The notes under the pieces were generated by a model. That model saw only the letters and a list, made by a program, of their open reading frames with translations. It ran no database searches and was not told where the DNA came from. The translations under genes were made by a program, and so were the position numbers. From Rhodobacter ferrooxidans (lineage in GTDB: Bacteria > Pseudomonadota > Alphaproteobacteria > Rhodobacterales > Rhodobacteraceae), in contig NZ_ACYY01000010.1 in the NCBI RefSeq assembly GCF_000176015.1, forward strand, positions 59,594 to 123,593: 64,000 nt of DNA, read 5' to 3'. Positions 16,097 to 24,801 of the stretch are shown here, piece by piece (positions within the stretch are counted from its first letter, which is position 1; each line of letters opens with the position of its first letter).

Positions 16097-17506
16097 TTAT
16101 GCAGGGATCACCTTGCCGGGGTTCATCCGGTTGTCGGGGTCAAGGGCGGCCTTGATCTGGGCCATCACCGCCAGCGCCACCGCATCCTTGCGCCGCGCCA
16201 TCGACGGCAGCTTGGAAAGCCCTACCCCATGTTCCGCCGAAAAACTGCCCCCCAGGTCCTGCACCACATCCTCGACCGCCGAGATCACCGCATCCTTCAG
16301 CGCGGCATCTTTCCGGCTGGGGAACACGGTGAAATGGATGTTGCCATCGCCAAGATGCGCCACGGAAAGCGTGTCGGCCCCGGCATCCAGCACCGGCAAC
16401 CGGGCATGGATCAGGTCGAAGAACGCAACCACCTTGTCCAGCGGCAAGGCCACATCGGTGTCGATGGCGGGTTTGCGGGCGAAGGTGATCTCGGCGGCCA
16501 GTTCGCGCCGCTGCCACATCGCCCGCCGTTGCGCCTCCGATTGCGCCACCACGGCATCCTGCAACAGGCCTTCGGCCAGCATCGCCGCCAGAACCTGCTG
16601 CAACAGGGTGACGATCGGCAGACTGCCGTCGGCCAGCGCCTCGCAATCGCGCCGCGCGGTGGCCGCCAGTTCCACCAGCAGCGTCACTTCAGGGATGCTG
16701 GCGAACGGCAGGCCGACATCGGGCCGCACCGCCTGCAACTGGCGCATATAGCTTGCGGGCATGTATTCGAACGCCTCGACCATGCCACCACAGGCCGCCT
16801 GCAACCGGTTCAGCAGCACCAGCGCCTGCGGCAGGCTGTCCAGGGCCAGCGTCGCCGTGGCATGGGCGCGTGGCGCCGGAACCAGCTTCATCACCGCCGC
16901 GGTAATTACCCCCAAGGTGCCCTCGGCGCCGATGAAAAGGTCTTTCAGATCATAGCCCGAGTTGTCCTTGTGCAGTTCCGACATCAGGTTCAGCACCCGC
17001 CCGTCGGCCAGCACCACCTCCAGCCCCAGACAAAGCGCGCGGGTCGAGCCGTAGCGCAGCACGTTCGACCCGCCCGCATTGGTGGACAGCACGCCGCCGA
17101 TCATTGCCGACCCCCGCGCGCCGAACCACAGCGGGAAATACAAGCCCTGCGCCTCGGCCGCCTCGTGCAAACGCGACAGCACCACGCCCGCCTCAACGAT
17201 GGCAATCCGACTGTCGGGCCTGATCTCGCGGATGCGGTTCAACCGCTCGACCGACAGCATCAAGCCACCCTTGGTCATCGCCCCGCCCACCAGCCCGGTC
17301 AGCCCGGCCACCGGCACCACCGCCACCCCGTGCCGCGACGCCAGCCGCAACACCGCCGCCACCTGCGCCGTATCCGCAGGCCGAACCACCGCCAAAGGCT
17401 GCGCCGTATAGACCCCGGTCCAATCACCCGCATAGCGCGCCACGTCGCCGCCGGTCAGCACATGCGCCGCCCCCAGCAGACCCTGCAATTCCTTGATCAA
17501 CGCCAT
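16097..17506 (-). CDS. FAD-linked 2-hydroxyacid dehydrogenase (GlcD/D2HGDH family)
   Basis: 469-residue flavoprotein with an N-terminal FAD_binding_4 domain (residues 30-210; PVAGLTGLVGGAMTKGGLMLS and GSAMIGGVLSTNAGGSNVLRYG bind FAD) and a C-terminal FAD-oxidase domain ending HLGDGNIHFT...AEHGVGLSK...LDPDNRMNPGKV. These features define D-lactate/glycolate/D-2-hydroxyglutarate dehydrogenases; which substrate is used cannot be decided. Start at 17506 (MALIKELQ) preferred over ATG 17527 by family alignment. Precedes the MFS gene without spacer; a dispersed element (copy C) lies about 73 bp upstream. Confidence 0.88.
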   Translation of the reverse strand: MALIKELQGLLGAAHVLTGGDVARYAGDWTGVYTAQPLAVVRPADTAQVAAVLRLASRHGVAVVPVAGLTGLVGGAMTKGGLMLSVERLNRIREIRPDSRIAIVEAGVVLSRLHEAAEAQGLYFPLWFGARGSAMIGGVLSTNAGGSNVLRYGSTRALCLGLEVVLADGRVLNLMSELHKDNSGYDLKDLFIGAEGTLGVITAAVMKLVPAPRAHATATLALDSLPQALVLLNRLQAACGGMVEAFEYMPASYMRQLQAVRPDVGLPFASIPEVTLLVELAATARRDCEALADGSLPIVTLLQQVLAAMLAEGLLQDAVVAQSEAQRRAMWQRRELAAEITFARKPAIDTDVALPLDKVVAFFDLIHARLPVLDAGADTLSVAHLGDGNIHFTVFPSRKDAALKDAVISAVEDVVQDLGGSFSAEHGVGLSKLPSMARRKDAVALAVMAQIKAALDPDNRMNPGKVIPA

Positions 17507-17578
17507 GCCACATCCCCGGTTTTCCACGCCGGGTTACACCCAAGCGCGCCGCCGCAACCAGCCAAAACCGCCACGCCT

Positions 17579-17666
17579 ATTCTTCTCTGCACAAATATCC
17601 CGGGGGTTTGCCGCCGCGTTCGCCACCGGTCCGAGAACCGGCGGCATAGGGGGGGCCTGGCCCCCC
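17579..17666. repeat. dispersed composite intergenic element, copy C
   Basis: Between the tesA stop and the FAD-oxidoreductase start, both on the minus strand. Read on that strand: a 6-bp G/C-run hairpin (GGGGGG, loop CCAGG, CCCCCC; 17650-17666), a second small hairpin (CCGGT...ACCGG), then CCCCCGGGATATTTGTG with the GCAGAGAAGAAT tail (17579-17606). The core and tail match copy A over about 28 bases with one difference in the C/G run. Confidence 0.75.
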
Positions 17667-17675
17667 GCCTGTTGC

Positions 17676-18356
17676 CTACTTCGGCACGCTCGCCACCAGT
17701 TCCAGCAGCTTCGGCCCCAGCCCCGCCACGATCTTCGCCACGCCGTCCTTGTTCGGGTGCAACCCGTCGGCCTGCATGAACGCCCCCAGCTTCGCCGGAT
17801 CCTCCGACCCAAGCGGCGCGAAGAAGCTGCTCACAAGCAGCGTGCCGTATTGCGCCGCCAACTCGGGATAGATCGAGTCGAACTGGCTCTGATACTCCGG
17901 CCCGTAATTCCCCGGCGCCTTCATCCCCACCAGCAGCACCGGCAACTTGCGCCCCTGCGCCGCCTTCAGGATCGCTTCCAGATTGGCGCGACTGTTGGCC
18001 GGATCAATGCCGCGCAACAGATCATTGCCGCCCAGCGTCACAATCAGCGCATCGACATCGGGCGTCAGACTCCAGTCAAGCCGTGCCAGACCGCCTGCCG
18101 TGGTATCCCCTGAAACCCCCGCGTTCAGCAGCACCACATCCGCCCCCTGCGCCACCAGCCAGGCCTGCATCTGCGGCACGAAGCCCTCGTCCTGCGGCAG
18201 CCCGTAGCCTGCGGTCAGGCTGTCGCCCAGTGCCACCACCGTCACCGGCTCGGCCAAAACCGCACAGGTGGAAACACTTAAGGCGATTGCGCTGTTGCGC
18301 AGCGCCCGCAGCGCCCCATATCCAAGGTCAAAGACAGTTTCCCAGGTGTGACGCAT
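17676..18356 (-). CDS. tesA: arylesterase / acyl-CoA thioesterase TesA (SGNH hydrolase)
   Basis: 226-residue GDSL-type SGNH hydrolase, exported. The catalytic blocks are GDSLTAG (44-50, Ser46), GGND (109-112) and DGLHPN with Asp197/His200. A hydrophobic signal segment around residues 18-35 ends at VLAEP. TesA-like proteins hydrolyse aryl esters and acyl thioesters in the periplasm. Divergent from the ybbA-like ABC gene, the same arrangement as tesA-ybbA-ybbP in E. coli. The two ATG codons overlap on opposite strands (bases 18354-18357), so the tesA promoter and SD must lie within the ABC coding region. Confidence 0.9.
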   Translation of the reverse strand: MRHTWETVFDLGYGALRALRNSAIALSVSTCAVLAEPVTVVALGDSLTAGYGLPQDEGFVPQMQAWLVAQGADVVLLNAGVSGDTTAGGLARLDWSLTPDVDALIVTLGGNDLLRGIDPANSRANLEAILKAAQGRKLPVLLVGMKAPGNYGPEYQSQFDSIYPELAAQYGTLLVSSFFAPLGSEDPAKLGAFMQADGLHPNKDGVAKIVAGLGPKLLELVASVPK

Positions 18357-19059
18357 GACTGATCCGATTCCGGTTTCTCCCGCTCCGATTCTGCAACTGC
18401 GGGATGCAACGCTGACCTTGGCCGGAAACGCCGGTCCGGTCGAGATCCTGCGGGGCATCACACTGACAGTTGAACGCGGCCAGACGCTGGGGCTGGTGGG
18501 GCCGTCGGGGTCGGGCAAATCCTCGCTGCTGATGCTGATGGGCGGGCTGGAGCAGGCCACCTCGGGCTCGGTGCAAGCACTTGGGCAAGACCTGACCGCG
18601 ATGAACGAGGATCAACTGGCGCGGTTCCGGCGGGCCAACATGGGCGTGGTGTTCCAGTCGTTTCACCTGATCCCGACGATGACGGCGCTGGAAAACGTGG
18701 CGGTGCCGCTGGAGCTGGCGGGCGTGGCCGATGCCTTCGCGCGGGCCGAGGCGGAACTGCGCGCCGTGGGGCTTGGTGCCCGCATCGACCATTACCCCAG
18801 CCAGATGTCGGGTGGCGAGCAGCAGCGGGTGGCGCTTGCCCGTGCCGCCGCCCCCCGCCCGGCGATCCTGTTGGCCGACGAGCCGACCGGCAACCTTGAT
18901 GGCGCCAATGGGGCGGCGATCATGGACCTGCTGTTCGGCCTGCGCGACCGCCATGGTGCGACCTTGGTGCTGGTGACCCACGCGCCGGAGCTCGCCGCCC
19001 GCTGCGACCGGGTGGTGCGGCTGGCCGATGGGCATATCGTGGCCGAGGAACTGGCATGA
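18355..19059 (+). CDS. ybbA: YbbA-like ABC transporter ATP-binding protein
   Basis: 234-residue ATPase of the MacB/LolD/YbbA class. Walker A GPSGSGKSS near residue 50, signature MSGGEQQRVALARA near 149-162, Walker B AILLADEPTGNLD. It overlaps the large FtsX-type permease gene by 4 bp, and together they form a mechanotransmission-type ABC system whose role in E. coli (YbbAP, next to TesA) is uncertain; export or extraction of hydrophobic compounds is the usual guess. The start codon shares bases with that of tesA. Confidence 0.88.
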   Translation: MTDPIPVSPAPILQLRDATLTLAGNAGPVEILRGITLTVERGQTLGLVGPSGSGKSSLLMLMGGLEQATSGSVQALGQDLTAMNEDQLARFRRANMGVVFQSFHLIPTMTALENVAVPLELAGVADAFARAEAELRAVGLGARIDHYPSQMSGGEQQRVALARAAAPRPAILLADEPTGNLDGANGAAIMDLLFGLRDRHGATLVLVTHAPELAARCDRVVRLADGHIVAEELA

Positions 19060-21572
19060 GCCTCGCCCTTGCCGCCCGCATCGCCCGCCGCGAATTGCGC
19101 GGTGGCTTGCGCGGCTTTCGGGTGTTCCTGGCTTGCCTCGCGTTGGGCGTGGCGGCAATTGCCGCGGTCGGCATGGTGCGCGCCGCCATCGAGGGCGGCT
19201 TGTCGGCGCAGGGCACCACCCTGCTGGGCGGCGATGCGCAGATGGAGTTCACCTACCGCTTCGCCACCGAAGACGAGCGTGCCTATATGGCGGGCATCTC
19301 CACGCAAGTCTCGGAAATTGTGGACTTCCGGTCTATGGCGGTGGTGGGCGACCAGCATGTGCTGACCCAGATCAAGGCGGTGGATGCCGCCTATCCGCTG
19401 GTCGGCGCGGTGCAACTGGACCCGGAAATGCCACTGGCGCAGGCGCTTGACGCGGCGGATGGGCTGCCCGGCGCAGTGATGGACCGGGTGCTGGTCGACC
19501 GGCTGGGGCTAGCGATTGGTGACAGCTTCAAGCTGGGCGTGCAGGAATTCCGGCTTTCGGCGGTGCTGCTGCGCGAGCCGGATACCGCCACCAACGGTAT
19601 GACGCTGGGGCCGCGCACCATCGTGCAAACCTCGGCGTTGGCGCAATCGGGGCTGATCGGGCCGGGGTCGATTTATGACAGCGAATACCGGCTGTTGCTG
19701 CCGCAGGGCACCGACCTTGCGGCGTTGCAAAGTGCGACGGAAACCGCCTTTCAGGATGCCGGGATGCGCTGGTCCGACAGCCGCCGCGCGGCACCGGGGG
19801 TGGAGCGCTTTGTGGACCGGATCGGGGCGTTTCTGATTCTGGTCGGGCTGGCCGGGCTGGCTGTGGGCGGCGTTGGCGTCTCGGCAGCGGTGCGGGCTTA
19901 CCTGGAGGGCAAGACCGCCACCATCGCCACGCTGAAAACGCTGGGCGCAGAAAGCGGCATGATTTTCCAGATCTACCTGTTGCAGATCGGGGCCTTGGCC
20001 GGGCTTGGGGTGGGCATCGGCCTGATCCTGGGTGCAGGCCTGCCCCTGCTGGCCGCCCCGTTGATCGAGGCCTCGCTGCCTTTCCCGGTGGCGTTCGGGC
20101 TATACCCCAAACCGCTGGCAGAGGCGGCGTTTTACGGGCTGGTGACGGCCTTCCTGTTCACGCTGTGGCCGCTGGCGCGCAGCGAGAACGTCAAGGCGGC
20201 GGCGCTTTATCGTGGTGCCGGGCGGATGGGCTGGCCAAGGGCGCGGCACTGGCTGGCGCTGGCGGTGCTGGCAGCGGCGCTGATCGGCGGTGCGGTCTGG
20301 TTCTCGGGCGCGTGGAAACTGGCGCTGGGGGTGGCGGGGGGCGTGCTGGCGGCATTGCTGGTGCTGACCATCGCCGCCTGGGCGGTGCGCAGGCTGGCGC
20401 GGCGGCTGGCGCGCGGCATCTGGGCGCGCGGGCATACCGCCTTGCGGTTGGCACTGGCGGCCATCGGCGGGCCGGGCGAGGCGGCGGCTTCGGTGATCCT
20501 GTCGCTGGGCCTTGGGCTTTCGGTGCTGGCGGCGGTGGGGCAGATCGATTCCAATCTGCGCGCCGCCATCAGCCGCGACCTGCCGACAAGGGCGCCCAGC
20601 TATTTCTTCGTCGATATCCAAAGCGACCAGATCGACGGCTTTCAGGCGCGGCTGGCCGGTGATCCGGCAGTGTCGCAGGTGCAGACCGCGCCGATGCTGC
20701 GCGGCATGGTCACCCAGATCAACGGCAGACCGGCGCGCGAGGTGGCGGGCGAGCATTGGGTGGTACGCGGCGACCGGGGCCTGACCTTTGCCGCCAAACC
20801 GCCCGAAAACACCAAGGTGGTCGCCGGCACCTGGTGGCCCGAGGATTACACCGGCCCGCCGCAAGTGTCTTTCGCCGCCAAGGAGGCCGAGGAGATCGGG
20901 CTGAAGCTGGGCGACAACATCACCGTCAACGTGCTGGGCCGCGACATCACCGCCAGCATCACCTCGTTGCGCGAGGTGGATTTTTCCTCGGCCGGGATGG
21001 GTTTCGTGATGACGCTGAACCCCGCGGCGGTGGCCAGCGCACCGCATACCTACATTGCCACGGTCTATGCCACCGAGGCCGCCGAGGCGCCGATCCTGCG
21101 CGATCTGGCCGGGGCTTACCCCAATATCACCGCAATCCGGGTGCGCGACGCCATCGGTCAGGTGTCCGAGGCGTTGACGGCGATTGCTACCGCCACGGCC
21201 TGGGCGGCAGCGGCGACCTTGCTGACCGGATTCGTGGTGCTGATCGGGGCGGCGGCGGCGGGCGAACGGGGACGAGTTTACGAGGCGGCGGTGTTGAAGA
21301 CGCTGGGCGCAACTCGCGGCACCATCCTGTTCAGTTTTGCCCTGCGTTCGGCGCTGCTGGGCGCCGCCGCCGGGCTGGTGGCAATTGCGGCAGGCGGGCT
21401 GGCCGGCTGGGCGGTGATGACCTTTGTGATGGAGGTCAAATACAGCTTCGAGCCGTGGTCGGCGCTGGCCATCGTGCTGGGCGGCGTTCTGGCGACGCTG
21501 CTGGCGGGCCTCGCCTTTGCGTGGCGGCCGCTGGCCGCGCGTCCGGCGCAGGTGCTGCGGGCGGCAGACTGA
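19056..21572 (+). CDS. ybbP: YbbP-like FtsX-family ABC permease
   Basis: 838-residue permease with two FtsX domains: an N-terminal membrane segment (about 21-41), a large periplasmic region, a membrane block around residues 260-420, a second periplasmic domain, and a C-terminal block of three spans (about 710-825), ending WRPLAARPAQVLRAAD, the normal family C-terminus. It overlaps its ATPase gene by 4 bp. Divergent tesA is its conserved neighbour. 209 bp of unannotated sequence follow before the convergent gene at 21782; I see no gene or clear terminator there. Confidence 0.88.
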   Translation: MSLALAARIARRELRGGLRGFRVFLACLALGVAAIAAVGMVRAAIEGGLSAQGTTLLGGDAQMEFTYRFATEDERAYMAGISTQVSEIVDFRSMAVVGDQHVLTQIKAVDAAYPLVGAVQLDPEMPLAQALDAADGLPGAVMDRVLVDRLGLAIGDSFKLGVQEFRLSAVLLREPDTATNGMTLGPRTIVQTSALAQSGLIGPGSIYDSEYRLLLPQGTDLAALQSATETAFQDAGMRWSDSRRAAPGVERFVDRIGAFLILVGLAGLAVGGVGVSAAVRAYLEGKTATIATLKTLGAESGMIFQIYLLQIGALAGLGVGIGLILGAGLPLLAAPLIEASLPFPVAFGLYPKPLAEAAFYGLVTAFLFTLWPLARSENVKAAALYRGAGRMGWPRARHWLALAVLAAALIGGAVWFSGAWKLALGVAGGVLAALLVLTIAAWAVRRLARRLARGIWARGHTALRLALAAIGGPGEAAASVILSLGLGLSVLAAVGQIDSNLRAAISRDLPTRAPSYFFVDIQSDQIDGFQARLAGDPAVSQVQTAPMLRGMVTQINGRPAREVAGEHWVVRGDRGLTFAAKPPENTKVVAGTWWPEDYTGPPQVSFAAKEAEEIGLKLGDNITVNVLGRDITASITSLREVDFSSAGMGFVMTLNPAAVASAPHTYIATVYATEAAEAPILRDLAGAYPNITAIRVRDAIGQVSEALTAIATATAWAAAATLLTGFVVLIGAAAAGERGRVYEAAVLKTLGATRGTILFSFALRSALLGAAAGLVAIAAGGLAGWAVMTFVMEVKYSFEPWSALAIVLGGVLATLLAGLAFAWRPLAARPAQVLRAAD

Positions 21573-21781
21573 CGCGATGGGCGTGTTCGCGGCGATGGAT
21601 GCGGGCAAGATTGGCGATGTGAAGATGGAATTCTGGTCGGGTAAATCTGGATAGCCGGGATAAGTGGCCGAAAATCGGGTGGCGCAGACAAGCGATAGTC
21701 TGGGCTGAACGGCGGCGAACATGGTCTGCAATGCTGCGCGGTGTTCGCAGTTTTCGCTGCGCAGCAACTGTTCAAAATCAA

Positions 21782-22405
21782 TTAGTTGGTCAGCAGCAGA
21801 TAGCTGTTCATCCCGGGGCCCGGGTTCGTCACCGTAAGGATGAAGAACCCGGTTTCCACCGGCAGGAAACCGCACAGGCTGCGGTCGGCGGGGCCGGTTT
21901 CCTGACACAAGGCCCGCCCCTCGGCATCGGTCAGCGTCACGTCCAGATTGCCGTCGCCATCGCCCAGCACCGCAAGTTCGGCGGCAATCCCGCCATCGAA
22001 CGGCAGGTGCCAGGTATCCGTCTGCCCGGCGGCCAAAGCCTGAAGGCTGGCCGATACCGTGCCTGCCCGCACCAAAGCGTTGCCGGTCTCTGCCTCGGCC
22101 AGCAGGGCTGCCAAGGTCTCGTCGGGAGCCACCGAGGCGCGGGCTTCGGCCAGCATCGCCGCAGCATCAGCGGGGGCCTGCGCGGTGTCGGGCTGGTCAG
22201 CCGCCACCTCGCCGCTGGTTTCGGGCTTGCGGGCGACGGTTGTCACATCTACCGCCCCGGCCAGTTTGGCGGCGGTCAGCATCACCAGCGGGTCGCCCCC
22301 GGTCTTGCCCAGCGCAAACAGTTCCTGCGCCAGCGCCAGTTGCGCCACGCCACCCGCCTGCGCAAGACCGGGTAAGGCAAGGATGAAAGCAAGGGCAAGA
22401 CGCAT
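21782..22405 (-). CDS. hypothetical secreted protein
   Basis: 207 residues, no recognised family. Residues 1-17 form a clear signal peptide (MRLALAFILALPGLAQA). The mature protein is Ala/Glu-rich and mostly helical up to about residue 115 (LALAQELFALGKTGGDPLVMLTAAKL), followed by a beta-rich C-terminal domain with GDGDGNLDVTLTDAEG (about 149-164), which resembles a small Ca-binding or pre-peptidase C-terminal-like sandwich. Two cysteines, Cys168 and Cys178, could form a disulfide. It stands alone between two plus-strand genes, 128 bp from argE, so it gives no functional context. Confidence 0.7.
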   Translation of the reverse strand: MRLALAFILALPGLAQAGGVAQLALAQELFALGKTGGDPLVMLTAAKLAGAVDVTTVARKPETSGEVAADQPDTAQAPADAAAMLAEARASVAPDETLAALLAEAETGNALVRAGTVSASLQALAAGQTDTWHLPFDGGIAAELAVLGDGDGNLDVTLTDAEGRALCQETGPADRSLCGFLPVETGFFILTVTNPGPGMNSYLLLTN

Positions 22406-22533
22406 TTCGGCTCCGGGGTTGGGCGCGCCGACATTGGCAGGCGGGCGCAGGCTTGGAAAGCCCCAAGGCCGATGGGGGGTTCCGGTCGCCGCCGATTTGG
22501 GGTTTTGTGCAGCGGCGAGCCAGGGAGGCCAAG

Positions 22534-23679
22534 ATGCGCGACATTTTCGAACGGCTGATCGGCTTTGATACCGTCAGTTCGCGCCCCAACATCGACCTGA
22601 TGCTGTATGTGCAGGCGCTGCTGGCCGGGGCCGGGATTGAGGCGGTGCTGATCCCCGATGGTGCGGGCAAGGCCAATCTTTACGCCACGGTGGGGCCTGC
22701 CGGGGTGGGCGGCGTCATGCTGTCGGGCCATACCGATGTGGTGCCGGTGGAGGGGCAGGTCTGGAGCAAGCCACCGTTTGCGCTGACGCAAGGTGAAGGG
22801 CGGTTCTACGGCCGGGGCGCCTGCGACATGAAAGGTTTTGTCGCCTGCGCCATTGCGACAATGTTGGAAGCCGCCAAGCGCCCGCTGAAGGTGCCCCTGC
22901 ATCTGGCGCTTTCCTATGACGAGGAAATTGGCTGCATGGGCGTGCGCTCGCTGATCGACATGCTGGCCGCAGCCCCGGTGCAGCCGCGGATGTGCATCGT
23001 CGGCGAGCCGACGGGGATGCAGGTCGCCACCGGCCACAAGGGGAAGATCGCCTTGCGGGCGACCTGCGTGGGCCGCGAGGGACATTCGGCGCTGGCACCT
23101 TTGGCGCTGAACGCGCTGCATCTGGGGGCGGATTTCCTGAATTTTGTCAGGGTGTTGCAGGCCAAGATTGCCGAAACCGGCCTGCGCGACGGCGACTATG
23201 ACGTGCCCTATACCACGCTGCATGTCGGCAAATTCAACGGCGGGGTGCAGGTGAACATCGTGCCCAACGCCTGTGTGCTCGATTTCGAAATCCGGGCGCT
23301 GGCGGGCGAGGATACCGGGGCGCTGATCGCTGGCCTGCGCGCCGGTGCCGAGGCGATCGTGGCGCCGCTGCGCGCCGATTTCCCCGAGGCGGAGATCCGG
23401 GTAGAGCGGCTGTGGGATTACCCCGGGCTCGGCACGCCCTCGGACGCGGGGGTGGTGAATTTCGTCAAGGGGCTGACCGGGGCGAATGGCACGATGAAGG
23501 TGGCCTACGGCACCGAGGGCGGGCTGTTTTCCGACCGTTTGGGGATTCCCACGGTGATCTGCGGCCCGGGGTCGATGGCACAGGGCCACAAGCCGGATGA
23601 ATATGTCAGCATCGAGCAGATCGCCCGCTGTCAGGCGATGCTGGCGGCACTGGTTGATCGGCTGGAAGTGGGGTTCTGA
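22534..23679 (+). CDS. argE: acetylornithine deacetylase / M20 family deacylase ArgE
   Basis: 381-residue M20 metallopeptidase-family deacylase, best match to N-acetylornithine deacetylase (arginine biosynthesis). Metal and catalytic residues are visible in LSGHTDVVPVEG (His/Asp), GRGACDMKGF (bridging Asp), YDEEIGCMG (catalytic Glu) and VGEPTG. The dimerisation domain is about residues 180-290. Start at 22534 (MRDIFERLIGFDTVS) after GGGAGG. Related M20 enzymes remove other N-acyl groups, so N-succinyl or N-carbamoyl substrates are not excluded. Only 2 bp separate it from mnmH. Confidence 0.85.
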   Translation: MRDIFERLIGFDTVSSRPNIDLMLYVQALLAGAGIEAVLIPDGAGKANLYATVGPAGVGGVMLSGHTDVVPVEGQVWSKPPFALTQGEGRFYGRGACDMKGFVACAIATMLEAAKRPLKVPLHLALSYDEEIGCMGVRSLIDMLAAAPVQPRMCIVGEPTGMQVATGHKGKIALRATCVGREGHSALAPLALNALHLGADFLNFVRVLQAKIAETGLRDGDYDVPYTTLHVGKFNGGVQVNIVPNACVLDFEIRALAGEDTGALIAGLRAGAEAIVAPLRADFPEAEIRVERLWDYPGLGTPSDAGVVNFVKGLTGANGTMKVAYGTEGGLFSDRLGIPTVICGPGSMAQGHKPDEYVSIEQIARCQAMLAALVDRLEVGF

Positions 23680-23681
23680 GC

Positions 23682-24737
23682 ATGGCGATCACGCTGACCT
23701 CACTGCACGATCTGCAAGCCCTTGGGTTTGACGACATCATCGACGTGCGATCCCCCGCCGAATGGGCCGAGGATCACCTGCCCGGCGCGATCAACCTGGC
23801 CGTGCTGGACGACGACGAGCGCGCTCGCGTTGGCACCATCTACAAGCAGGACAGCCCGTTTCGCGCCCGCAAGCTGGGGGCTGCGCTTGTGGCGCGCAAT
23901 GCGGCCAGACATCTGGAAGGCGCGCTGGCCGACAAGCCGGGGGGGTGGCGGCCCTTGGTTTATTGCTGGCGCGGTGGGCAGCGTTCGGGGTCTTTCGCCA
24001 GCATCCTTTCGCAGATCGGCTGGCGGGTGGAGCTGGTCGCGGGCGGCTACAAGGCCTGGCGCGGGCTGGTGGTGCGGCAGCTTTACGACACGCCCGTGGC
24101 AAGCCCGGTGGTGGTGCTGGCGGGCAATACCGGCACCGCCAAGACCGAGCTGCTGGCGCTGTTGGCGGCGCGCGGGGTGCAGGTGATTGATCTGGAAGGG
24201 CTGGCGCGGCATCGCGGGTCGTTGTTCGGCGCAATGCCGGACGGGCAGCCGTCGCAGAAGGCCTTCGAATCCGCGCTGGCGATGGCGCTGGTGCGGCTTG
24301 ATCCGACAAGGCCGGTGGTGGTCGAGGCGGAAAGCTCGAAAATCGGCGCCCGCAGCCTGCCGCCCGAGTTGTGGAAGGCGATGGTTGCGGCACCGCGGAT
24401 CGTGGTGGCGGCACCATTGGCGGCGCGGGCCAGCTATCTGGTGCGGGCTTACGGCGATCTGATCGCCGATCCGGTCAGGCTGGGGACGGTGATCAACCAG
24501 TTGCGCCCACTGCACGCCGCCGAGGTGATTGCCGAATGGCAGGCGATGGCGGCGGCGGGGGCGTTCGAGGCTTTGGCCGAGGGGCTGATGGCCCGGCATT
24601 ACGACCCGCGTTATGGCAAGCACCACAGCCGCAGTGGCGGGGTTTGTGTGGAAGTGGCGGCAGAGCGGTTGCTGCCGGGTGATCTGGACGCGCTGGCCGG
24701 GCGGATTTCGGTTGAGGTCGCGGCGCTTTGTCCCTGA
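23682..24737 (+). CDS. mnmH: tRNA 2-selenouridine synthase
   Basis: 351-residue SelU/MnmH enzyme that converts 2-thiouridine at the wobble position of certain tRNAs to 2-selenouridine, via a geranylated intermediate, using selenophosphate. N-terminal rhodanese domain with the catalytic Cys95 in YCWRGGQRSG; C-terminal P-loop domain with GNTGTAKT at 148-155. The selenophosphate synthetase fusion (selD) is encoded convergently 64 bp away, so the pair is a self-contained selenium-to-tRNA module. A copy of the dispersed element lies between them. Confidence 0.93.
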   Translation: MAITLTSLHDLQALGFDDIIDVRSPAEWAEDHLPGAINLAVLDDDERARVGTIYKQDSPFRARKLGAALVARNAARHLEGALADKPGGWRPLVYCWRGGQRSGSFASILSQIGWRVELVAGGYKAWRGLVVRQLYDTPVASPVVVLAGNTGTAKTELLALLAARGVQVIDLEGLARHRGSLFGAMPDGQPSQKAFESALAMALVRLDPTRPVVVEAESSKIGARSLPPELWKAMVAAPRIVVAAPLAARASYLVRAYGDLIADPVRLGTVINQLRPLHAAEVIAEWQAMAAAGAFEALAEGLMARHYDPRYGKHHSRSGGVCVEVAAERLLPGDLDALAGRISVEVAALCP

Positions 24738-24760
24738 GGGAGTGCAGGTGGCCGATTGTG

Positions 24761-24797
24761 GGCCTCCGGCGGGGATATTTGAGAACAGATGAAAGCC
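24761..24797. repeat. dispersed composite intergenic element, copy D
   Basis: Between the convergent stops of mnmH and selD: GGCCTCCGGCGGGGATATTT followed by GAGAACAGATGAAAG. This is the shortest copy, without a long G-run hairpin, though CCTCCGG can pair weakly. Its AACAGATGAAA tail matches copy B. Being between convergent genes it may help end both transcripts. Confidence 0.65.
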
Positions 24798-24801
24798 AAA
24801 G

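Noticed and set aside
14987..17779. Very long plus-strand open frame (over 900 codons)
   Set aside because: Antisense to the MFS and FAD-oxidoreductase genes; rich in Arg, Gln, His and Pro with no domain, typical of high-GC shadow frames.
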